This document shows positions 57,540 to 64,000 of a DNA stretch of 64,000 nucleotides, piece after piece. Within the stretch, counting starts at the first letter, position 1. The number at the start of each line of letters is the position of its first letter. The position numbers and the translations under genes are program-made. The stretch comes from Azoarcus sp031555955 (GTDB lineage Bacteria; Pseudomonadota; Gammaproteobacteria; Burkholderiales; Rhodocyclaceae). A model generated the notes under the pieces. It saw only the letters and a program-made list of their open reading frames with translations, was not told the origin of the DNA and did not search any database. The stretch covers positions 1-64,000 of the forward strand of contig JAVBTY010000042.1 of the NCBI GenBank assembly GCA_031555955.1, given 5' to 3'.

Positions 57540-57717
57540 GCTCCCAATGGGCTAGAGCACACCCAGCCCAACCGACCTAACCGCAAGGGCAGCAATCGGT
57601 TAGCGGGCAAGCCCGCCTGATTCCGGGTTTGCTGTTCCTCGTTCGCAGGCATGCGCGCCGCTACAGGCCGCGCAAACGACAACGGGCGCCAGCGGCACCC
57701 GTTGAAGACCAGGTCGC
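57540..57717. repeat. Structured segment after cargo, copy B
   Basis: Homologous to 49781-50036 but lacking its internal ~78 bp. The CTAACCG/CGGTTAG dyad is perfect here. The hairpin CAACGGGCGCC / GGCACCCGTTG lies at 57680-57704. Copy B ends about 200 bp before tRNA-fMet. Confidence 0.85.
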
Positions 57718-57868
57718 GGATATGCGGGATGCGTTCGCGTCCAGCGCTACGGGAGGCGCTTTCAGGTCTTGGATCCACCCTGCAAACCGATGTCGAGCGC
57801 GTCTGCGAAACCCCGCGCCACTTTGTCTCCCAAACTGGGATGGCCGGATGCAGCGGGCAGGCAGGGGT
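57718..57868. other. Junction of remnant B with the host chromosome, non-coding
   Basis: No gene or repeat is supported here. This is probably the decayed right end of element B or old host intergenic DNA. Confidence 0.4.
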
Positions 57869-57912
57869 AAAAATGGAAGCAGGCCGGGCAGCAATCGCTG
57901 TCGGCCTGCTTC
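57869..57912 (-). terminator. Rho-independent terminator of tRNA-fMet
   Basis: A perfect 11-bp stem (GAAGCAGGCCG, 57876-57886, and CGGCCTGCTTC, 57902-57912) followed on the minus strand by CATTTTTAC. Confidence 0.8.
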
Positions 57913-57918
57913 TGGGTC

Positions 57919-57995
<77 letters not shown>

Positions 57996-58007
57996 ATCGA
58001 GAAGAGC

Positions 58008-58036
58008 ATTATAGCCTTGGCGGGCATAAAACACAA
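58008..58036 (-). promoter_or_regulatory. Promoter of tRNA-fMet
   Basis: On the minus strand TTGTGT (58036-58031), a 17-bp spacer and a perfect TATAAT (58013-58008) lie just upstream of the tRNA. Confidence 0.75.
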
Positions 58037-58155
58037 GGGGCGATCTGGGGGTGATGGGGTGGGGATGCCGCTGATGGATATTTTGGCCTGCAATCAGCCT
58101 TCCGGGCGGGCAGTATGCGCAAGGTTCTGGTGCGGAGATCTGCCTGTCTGTTTCG

Positions 58156-59520
58156 CTACAGGAGTTCGAGGTTAAGGCTGCCGGATGCGGAGCGCTCGCT
58201 CCGGGTTGCCTGTTCGCCGTGGTGTGATAGCGCCCTGGCAATGCTGGTCAGGCGTCTGGCAATGGATGTGGATATTTGCTGGCGGAACCGCTCGAGAATT
58301 TCCTCGCTCGCCAGCGCCAGGGCCGCAGGGTTGATTTCCAGGTATGTGAGGGGGGTGAGGGATACGGCACTCATGGCATGAGTGTGCTCAAGGTGATCGA
58401 GCCATGCCTGTTCGCCGAATACTTCGCCTGCGGCCAGGTCCATGATTTTGCGCCCTTCGATGGATAGCTCTACCCGGCCTTCGAGCACAATGCCGAAACG
58501 CTGGTCGGTGTCCTGTTCGCGCGTCAGCAGGAGTTTTTCAGCGGCTTTTCGCCAGATGGAGATACGCAGCACCTCCCACAGTTCAACGTCTTCGAACTCC
58601 GTGAAAAAGGGCATTTTGCGCAACAGGGCGAAGCGGTCATTGTCAATGGAGCGCGCTTCGTCGTTTTCATCGACGAGCCGGTAACGGACCGCTGCCAGGT
58701 CCTTGGCGAAATCGGCGCCGTTTCTGTAGCGCGAATACAGATCCTTTTCCAGCGCCTTGCGAATGACCGCATCCATCTGTTCCGGTACGTCGGGGTTGAG
58801 CTGAAAGGCCGATGGCGGGTCGACGTTGATGATCTTGTATACCAGTTGCGCAGGGTTGGTGGCGCGGAAAGGCAGCCGGCCGGTCAGCAGGTGAAACAGG
58901 ACGACGCCAAGGGAATAAAGATCCGTTTTCTGGTTGAGCGGGTAGCCTTTTACCTGCTCGGGGCTCATGTATGCGGGCGATCCGACGCCCATGATGAACG
59001 TGGAGTCCGCCTCGATCTGTTTTCTCAGATTGAGCGCCAGTCCGAAGTCGGTAATTTTTACATTGTCTTCGTCGTCGATCAGGATGTTGGCGGGCTTGAT
59101 GTCGCGGTGAACGATGCCCTGACGGTAAGCGTGGTCCAGCGCCATGCAGCATTTGAAAACGATGCCGATGGCACGGTGGACCGGTAGCAGGTTCTCGAAA
59201 GAGCAGTAGCGCTCAAGAGTCTGCCCGGGGAAGTATTCCATCACCACATAGGCTTGCTGTGGCTCTACAACCGCCTCAAAGATGCGGATGACGTTTGGGT
59301 GATTAAGCCGACCCGAAACGACCTGCTCTGCCTTGAGCAGCTTGAGCATGCGGCGGTTCCACTTGGCCTCGTCTTTGGCCTTGTCGTCGAAGCGCACGAA
59401 CTTTACCGCAACGGGTTCGGGGCGGTCTGGATCCTCCGCCATGTAGACTGTTGCCGTGGCGCCGCGGCCAACCTCGCGAACGATTTTGTATTTGCCGATT
59501 TTTTCGGGGATATTGTTCAT
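58156..59520 (-). CDS. Ser/Thr protein kinase with C-terminal cNMP-binding-like domain
   Basis: A 454-residue host protein. The Hanks-type kinase domain has G-loop GRGATA (18-23), K40, catalytic HRD (138-140) and DFG (158-160), all intact. The C-terminal ~140 residues (LRKMPFFTEFEDVELWEVLRISIWRKAAEKLLLTREQDTDQRFGIVLEGRVELSIEGRKIMDLAAGEVFGEQAWL) are a CRP-like cyclic-nucleotide-binding fold. It could be a nucleotide-gated kinase. ATG 59520 gives the standard kinase N-terminus. Confidence 0.88.
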   Translation of the reverse strand: MNNIPEKIGKYKIVREVGRGATATVYMAEDPDRPEPVAVKFVRFDDKAKDEAKWNRRMLKLLKAEQVVSGRLNHPNVIRIFEAVVEPQQAYVVMEYFPGQTLERYCSFENLLPVHRAIGIVFKCCMALDHAYRQGIVHRDIKPANILIDDEDNVKITDFGLALNLRKQIEADSTFIMGVGSPAYMSPEQVKGYPLNQKTDLYSLGVVLFHLLTGRLPFRATNPAQLVYKIINVDPPSAFQLNPDVPEQMDAVIRKALEKDLYSRYRNGADFAKDLAAVRYRLVDENDEARSIDNDRFALLRKMPFFTEFEDVELWEVLRISIWRKAAEKLLLTREQDTDQRFGIVLEGRVELSIEGRKIMDLAAGEVFGEQAWLDHLEHTHAMSAVSLTPLTYLEINPAALALASEEILERFRQQISTSIARRLTSIARALSHHGEQATRSERSASGSLNLELL

Positions 59521-59711
59521 GAAAGCCTGTGAGCGATGCCGTGCTTTCCGGATATGCGGGACTCTGGTGATTGTGGCATGAAGCATGTCAAGTATGTCAG
59601 GCTGACATAACTGGAAGCAAAGCTCATGCCTTTTTGGCTTCGCCGATGATATTCGTCACATGCCCGGGCGCAGCCATTGTCTGCTGATTGTTATGAACAG
59701 GGAGTTACCGT

Positions 59712-61031
59712 TTGAACGAGCCGGTTGATCTGCTTATCCATGCCCGCTGGGTTGTTCCGGTGGAGCCGTCTGGCCTTGTGCTTGACCATCATAGCGTTGC
59801 CGTTGCCGGAGGCCGCATTGTTGCCGTATTGCCGCAGGATGCCGCACGCGGGCGCTACCGGACCGAACGCGAAATCAGTCTGGATGATCATGTTCTGATC
59901 CCGGGGCTGGTGAATGCGCATACGCATGCCGCAATGAACGTGATGCGCGGCATCGCTGACGATCTCCCGCTCATGCGCTGGCTGCGCGAGGCGGTCTGGC
60001 CGGCTGAGAACAGGTGCCTGTCACCCGCGTTTGTCCATGATGGAACGCTGCTGGCGGCGGCGGAAATGCTTCTCGGCGGCATAACCACATGCAGCGATAT
60101 GTATTTTTATCCCGAAGCGGCCGCCGAAGCATTCGGGCATGCGGGCATGCGGGCGGTTGTTGGTATAACGGTGCTTGAGTTTCCAACGCCTTATGCCGCC
60201 GATGCCAGCGATTATCTGCGCAAGGGGCTGGCTGCCCGGGACTGCTGGCGGGGGCATCCCCGGATCGGTTTTTCTCTTGCGCCGCATGCTCCCTATACCG
60301 TATCCGATGCAACCTTTGTGCAGGTTGCCAGCCTTGCCGCCGAGCTTGATGCGCCAATCCATATCCATGTTCACGAAACCCGGGATGAGGTGCGTGAAAG
60401 CATCGCAACACATGGCATGACCCCGCTGGCCCGTCTTGAACGGCTGGGTATCCTGGGGCACGGAACGATAGGCGTGCATGCGGTGCATGTCGATGAGACC
60501 GATATCGGGCGGCTTGCCCGTCACCGCTGCAGCGTTGTCCACTGCCCTACGTCCAACATGAAGCTGGCCAGCGGTGTCGCGCCGGTGTCGAAACTGCATC
60601 GTGCGGGTATCGTTACAGCCTTGGGCAGCGATGGCGCGGCAAGCAACAACCGGCTCGACCTTTTCCAGGAGATGCGCCATGCGGCGCTGCTGGCAAAGGT
60701 GACTGAACAGGACGCCACGGCGATACCCGCGCACACCGCGTTGCGCATGGCGACGCTTGATGGCGCGCGCGCCCTGCGCCTGGATGGAGAGACCGGCTCC
60801 ATTGTTCCGGGAAAGCTGGCGGATCTGTGCGCCGTGGCAATCAGTACGCCAGGCGTGCTGCCGTGCTTCGACCCGGTGTCCCATCTTGTGTATGCGGTGG
60901 GCAGGGAGCAGGTTTCACATGTATGGGTCGGCGGCGAAGCCCGTGTGGAGCAAGGGATTTCGCTGTTGCAAATAAGCGACAAAGAATTGCTCAGGCTTGC
61001 AGCCATATGGCAAACTAGGCTCGTTAGTTGA
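59712..61031 (+). CDS. MTA/SAH deaminase-type amidohydrolase (TRZ/ATZ family)
   Basis: A 439-residue metal-dependent deaminase. Metal ligands appear in NAHTHAAMN, HIHVHETRDE, GVHAVHVDE and LGSDGAASNN. The family removes amino groups from 5'-methylthioadenosine, S-adenosylhomocysteine or related adenosines. TTG at 59712 is the likely start, with GGGAG upstream. The exact substrate is uncertain. Confidence 0.88.
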   Translation: MNEPVDLLIHARWVVPVEPSGLVLDHHSVAVAGGRIVAVLPQDAARGRYRTEREISLDDHVLIPGLVNAHTHAAMNVMRGIADDLPLMRWLREAVWPAENRCLSPAFVHDGTLLAAAEMLLGGITTCSDMYFYPEAAAEAFGHAGMRAVVGITVLEFPTPYAADASDYLRKGLAARDCWRGHPRIGFSLAPHAPYTVSDATFVQVASLAAELDAPIHIHVHETRDEVRESIATHGMTPLARLERLGILGHGTIGVHAVHVDETDIGRLARHRCSVVHCPTSNMKLASGVAPVSKLHRAGIVTALGSDGAASNNRLDLFQEMRHAALLAKVTEQDATAIPAHTALRMATLDGARALRLDGETGSIVPGKLADLCAVAISTPGVLPCFDPVSHLVYAVGREQVSHVWVGGEARVEQGISLLQISDKELLRLAAIWQTRLVS

Positions 61032-61132
61032 ACTAAATAAAGCCGGTTCAATCCGAAGAGAAGAGGGCAGGCTGGGGCGTTTTCTTCAAATTAACAGCGG
61101 CATTTCCGGTATTTGGCTTTTAAGAGGAAACC

Positions 61133-61858
61133 ATGATCAGACAAACGAAGAAACAGATGTTCATGCTGGCCGCAGTCGCTGCGATTGGCCTCTCTGCTTC
61201 CAGCGCGTTCGCGCAGGTGAAGGACATTGTTATTACCAGTACGGGAGAAATCCCCTACGTGATCGACGCGCGCAATGTCGTTGCGCGTAGCGGCACAGGC
61301 CTGTGCTGGCGCACCGGCTACTGGAGCCCGGCTGCCGCCGCCAGCGTCATGGCGGGCCAGTTCCCGGCGGGTTGTGAGTGCGATGGCGACATCGTTCCGA
61401 AGGACAAGTGCACGGCCCCTGCCGTTGCCGTCACGCCTGCCGTTGCAGAGCCTGCCGCGAAGGCGGCGGTTCGCCCCGAAGCAGACAAGATCAAACTGGC
61501 TGCGGATGCCCTGTTTGATTTCGACAAGGCTGTCCTGAAGCCGGAAGGCAAGGCCAAGCTGGATGATCTGGCTGCCAAATCGAAAGGCATCAAGCTGGAA
61601 GTGATTCTTGCTGTTGGCCATACGGACCGTCTGGGTTCCGATACTTACAATCAGAAGCTGTCCGAGCGCCGTGCGGCTGCTGTGAAGACCTACCTGGTTG
61701 GCAAGGGCGTTGAAGCCAATCGCATCTACACCGAAGGCAAGGGCGAGAAGCAGCCTGTGACGGGCACGAAGTGCGATACGGTCAAGAATCGCAAGTCGCT
61801 GATCAGCTGCCTGCAGCCGGATCGCCGGGTCGAGATTGAGGTTATCGGCTCGAAGTAA
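61133..61858 (+). CDS. OmpA-family outer-membrane/peptidoglycan-binding protein
   Basis: A 241-residue protein with signal peptide (MFMLAAVAAIGLSASSAFAQ), an Ala/Pro-rich middle and a C-terminal OmpA-like peptidoglycan-binding domain (FDFDKAVLKPEGKAKLDDLA...VGHTDRLGSDTYNQKLSERRAAAVKTYLV...RRVEIEV). AGAGGAAA precedes the ATG. It tethers the outer membrane to the wall. Confidence 0.9.
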   Translation: MIRQTKKQMFMLAAVAAIGLSASSAFAQVKDIVITSTGEIPYVIDARNVVARSGTGLCWRTGYWSPAAAASVMAGQFPAGCECDGDIVPKDKCTAPAVAVTPAVAEPAAKAAVRPEADKIKLAADALFDFDKAVLKPEGKAKLDDLAAKSKGIKLEVILAVGHTDRLGSDTYNQKLSERRAAAVKTYLVGKGVEANRIYTEGKGEKQPVTGTKCDTVKNRKSLISCLQPDRRVEIEVIGSK

Positions 61859-61873
61859 CAGACGCATCCAGGT

Positions 61874-61904
61874 AAAAAGCCCTGCTTCGGCGGGGCTTTT
61901 TTAT
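61874..61904 (+). terminator. Rho-independent terminator after the OmpA-family gene
   Basis: AAAAAGCCC and GGGGCTTTTT form the stem around CTGCTTCGGC-type loop sequence, followed by T-rich TTATTT. Confidence 0.85.
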
Positions 61905-61949
61905 TTCCAGAATACTTCTCCATGTCTTATGTATCAGGGGTTGCATGCA

Positions 61950-62654
61950 ATGAATACCGCGAATGTCGATCCCGCAGAATTACAGAAATTCAGCGATCTG
62001 GCTCACCGCTGGTGGGATCCAACCTCGGAATTTCGCCCTTTGCATGAAATAAACCCGCTACGGCTCGGCTGGATTGACGCCAAGGCTGATCTGGCGGGCA
62101 AATCCATTCTTGATGTCGGATGTGGCGGTGGGCTGCTTTCCGAAGGCATGGCGGCGCGCGGTGGGCGCGTTACAGGCATCGATCTGGGAGAAAAGCCGCT
62201 TGGCGTGGCGCGCCTCCATCTTTTTGAAAGTGGTTATGAGGTTGAGTACCTGCTGATGAGCGCCGAAGCGCTTGCGGATGAAAAACCCGGCAGTTTCGAC
62301 ATCGTCACCTGCATGGAAATGCTTGAGCACGTTCCGGATCCGGCAAGCACCATCATGGCCTGCGCGAATCTGGTCAAGCCTGGAGGACATGTGTTTTTCT
62401 CTACGCTGAACCGTAATCTCAAGTCCTATCTGTTTGCCATCATCGGCGCCGAATATCTGCTGGATCTGGTGCCGCGCGGCACCCATGAATATGAAAAATT
62501 CATCAGACCCTCTGAGCTGGCTCGTTATTGCCGTGAAGCCGGGCTGGATTTGGCCGGGCTTGCTGGGTTGCGTTATAACCCCCTGACAAAAAAATATTCA
62601 CTCAGCCCAGAAACAGACGTTAATTACATGGTTCACACCATAAAAACGGCCTGA
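61950..62654 (+). CDS. ubiG: UbiG bifunctional ubiquinone O-methyltransferase
   Basis: A 234-residue SAM-dependent methyltransferase of ubiquinone biosynthesis. It begins ANVDPAELQKFSDLAHRWWDPTSEFRPLHEINPLRL and has SAM motif ILDVGCGGGLLSEG (~47-60) and EMLEHVPDP. ATG 61950 gives the family N-terminus. It performs both O-methylation steps of the quinone ring. Confidence 0.95.
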   Translation: MNTANVDPAELQKFSDLAHRWWDPTSEFRPLHEINPLRLGWIDAKADLAGKSILDVGCGGGLLSEGMAARGGRVTGIDLGEKPLGVARLHLFESGYEVEYLLMSAEALADEKPGSFDIVTCMEMLEHVPDPASTIMACANLVKPGGHVFFSTLNRNLKSYLFAIIGAEYLLDLVPRGTHEYEKFIRPSELARYCREAGLDLAGLAGLRYNPLTKKYSLSPETDVNYMVHTIKTA

Positions 62655-62695
62655 AAAGCAGGAGCGGGCACGCTTTGCGCGGGCTCTGGCAGGAA

Positions 62696-63121
62696 TCAGG
62701 GCAGCCGGAGCAGAATGGTCAGGCTGCCGTCTGCGGCGGTGTCTGGCAGATAGCCGATCATGCCCGGAGTCTCGGCGATCCATTGTTGCGCCTGCTGGAG
62801 GTTTGCCGCTTCGCGTGGGGGAAGCGCGCGTCCTGTGAAAACCTGACGTGACCAGTGCGCGCGGATCTGGCTTGGATTTTTCCCGGTTAGCGAGGAGTAG
62901 AAGTGGTTTCGTTCCGCTCCGGTGGGCAGGTCGGCAAGCATGACCGGAGTGCCGTCGTCCAGTGTGGTGCGGTGGCCCAGATAAAGCTGCTCTGCTTCCT
63001 TGCGTGAAAGCTTTGCAACGGGCCCGTTGTGCGCGGTAACCAGAACGGTTTCGCCATATGCCACTGGGACATGCAGCAGCAGAAACAGGACCGTCCGGCA
63101 GAGGATGGCGTATCCGTTCAT
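62696..63121 (-). CDS. Small periplasmic PstS-like protein
   Basis: A 141-residue exported protein: signal peptide (AILCRTVLFLLLHVPVAYG) and a compact phosphate-binding-like domain (LSRKEAEQLYLGHRTTLDDGTPVMLADLPTGAERNHFYSSLTGKNPSQIRAHWSRQVFTGRALPPREA...GMIGYLPD). Such half-size PstS-like proteins often pair with outer-membrane proteins; the gene upstream encodes one. Confidence 0.78.
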   Translation of the reverse strand: MNGYAILCRTVLFLLLHVPVAYGETVLVTAHNGPVAKLSRKEAEQLYLGHRTTLDDGTPVMLADLPTGAERNHFYSSLTGKNPSQIRAHWSRQVFTGRALPPREAANLQQAQQWIAETPGMIGYLPDTAADGSLTILLRLP

Positions 63122-63133
63122 TCCGGTCTGCTT

Positions 63134-64000
63134 TTAGAAGGTAAGGTCAAGCGACAGGCTGAGTACGTTGACCGTTTGTCCGTGCAGATCGGCTGTCAGG
63201 GGATCGGACGGGAAAAATGTGCCTTTGGCATTTGAGTCTGTGCGGACATGCATGAATTCTGTTTTCAGGGCGGCAGTGCTGGAAAAATCCCAGCGCAGCC
63301 CGATTGTGGCGCTATCCTGGGCGAGGTTTCGGGAAGCAAGAAAGGCATTGAAGGCTGCGGCAAGCGCGGGGTAGGGTATCTGCGCCTGGGCGACGGGGCT
63401 GTCTTCTTTCTGTCTGGCGAAAGTCAGGAAGGGGGTGACGGCGCCGAAACGGTGGCCGACGGTGAGATACCAGCCGTGAGCGCTGTTGGCGTAACGGGTA
63501 TTCTGCCGTTTCACGTACTCGCCGATGACGCGCCAGTCACCGTTGTCCCACTGAAAACCGGCGGAATCAAAGCGGGCGTAACCGGAATCGCCGGAAAGCC
63601 TGCTGGTGACGCTGTCGAGCCCTGCGGCATGCAGGGCTCCGGCCAGCAGGCGGAACAGTTCGTCATCCCAGAACAGGGCAATGCGCGCCTGGCCGTGGCC
63701 AAGGTGAATGCTCAGCCCGTCGTACGCCGCGGCAATGTTCAGCCCGAACAGGCCGCGCAGATCGCTGGCGCCATTGTCGTAAAGGGGGATGGAGCTGGAT
63801 CCGGCGTAGGGGTGGAGCTCAAGATCGATCCTGCCGATGCGGGTGCGGTAAAGAAAATCGATGCCATCCAGATCGGCAAACGGGTTGAGTCCGTACACCT
63901 CCACGGGAGGGCGAACCCAGAGATTTGCATAGTTGATGTCGATCGAGTCGGACAGCATGAAAAAAGGGATGCGCATCCTGCCTGCGCGTACGGTCAGTGC
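63134..64000 (-). CDS. Beta-barrel outer-membrane protein, 5' end outside window
   Basis: At least 289 residues of alternating beta-strand sequence ending in LSLSLDLTF, a typical outer-membrane C-terminal signature with final Phe. Aromatic girdle patterns recur (YGLNPFADLDGIDFLYRTRIGRIDLELHPYAG). The frame continues open to base 64000, upstream of an internal ATG at 63976, so the true start lies outside. It is probably paired with the PstS-like gene downstream. Substrate unknown. Confidence 0.78.
   Translation of the reverse strand, partial: ALTVRAGRMRIPFFMLSDSIDINYANLWVRPPVEVYGLNPFADLDGIDFLYRTRIGRIDLELHPYAGSSSIPLYDNGASDLRGLFGLNIAAAYDGLSIHLGHGQARIALFWDDELFRLLAGALHAAGLDSVTSRLSGDSGYARFDSAGFQWDNGDWRVIGEYVKRQNTRYANSAHGWYLTVGHRFGAVTPFLTFARQKEDSPVAQAQIPYPALAAAFNAFLASRNLAQDSATIGLRWDFSSTAALKTEFMHVRTDSNAKGTFFPSDPLTADLHGQTVNVLSLSLDLTF

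Larger units (their letters stand above)
56642..57717. mobile_element. Element B remnant related to element A
   Basis: The order is tRNA-Ser 3' half, TIR gene, structured segment, matching the left end of element A with different cargo. No integrase, ATPase or right-end tRNA half follows before tRNA-fMet, so the rest has been lost. Confidence 0.65.

Overview
The window is a bacterial chromosome segment, most likely from a betaproteobacterium (Rhodocyclales or Nitrosomonadales by general gene flavour; this is inference, no 16S rRNA is present). Host genes flank a composite island of about 56.6 kb. The left flank is the 3' part of rlmD (1-960), followed by the promoter and 5' half of a host tRNA-Ser(UGA) gene (1047-1085). 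The right flank is an initiator tRNA-fMet (57919-57995, minus strand), a Ser/Thr kinase with a cyclic-nucleotide-binding-like domain, an MTA/SAH-deaminase-type amidohydrolase, an OmpA-family protein, ubiG, a PstS-like periplasmic protein and a beta-barrel protein cut by the window edge.

The island holds three elements, all built on the anticodon loop of tRNA-Ser(UGA) (core CTTGAAA). (1) A complete-looking temperate contractile-tailed prophage lies between the cores at 1079 and 48489. It has a lambda-like plan: a leftward early operon (integrase, C5 methyltransferase, SMC-like ATPase, RecT, PD-(D/E)XK nuclease, many small genes) behind a strong PL-like promoter with three phased operators; a repressor operon that also carries an exported nuclease and other cargo; Cro and CII-like regulators; a helicase-methyltransferase; replication genes; RusA; a ParB-methyltransferase; terminase; DUF1073 portal; DUF2184 capsid; DUF3383 sheath; DUF3277 tube; frameshifted tail chaperone; tape measure; baseplate; fibre; a lysis cassette; and a terminal hicAB. 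The prophage splits the host tRNA gene without repairing it, but carries its own intact tRNA-Ser(UGA) at 1192-1279, just downstream of the orphaned host promoter. (2) Element A (about 8.2 kb, 48483-56648) looks like a small integrative element or satellite: tRNA-Ser 3' half, DUF2321 plus TIR cargo, a structured non-coding segment, small genes, a RepA-like AAA ATPase, an AlpA-like regulator and a P4-type integrase. (3) Element B (56642-57717) is a remnant with the same left-end plan: tRNA-Ser 3' half, a different TIR gene, then a homologous structured segment.

The most interesting reading is that this tRNA-Ser gene is a stacking site where small elements restore the tRNA 3' half and place TIR-type putative defence genes about 20 bp behind it, possibly using the tRNA promoter, while the later prophage broke the tRNA and substituted a complete copy. 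Other notable items are two long same-strand frames across the C5 methyltransferase, a canonical -1 slippery site in the tail chaperone, an apparently leaderless repressor start, an Rmf/CrpP-like domain on a phage protein, and a 90-bp inverted repeat beside the element A replication gene. No search or folding was run; all family names come from reading the translations.
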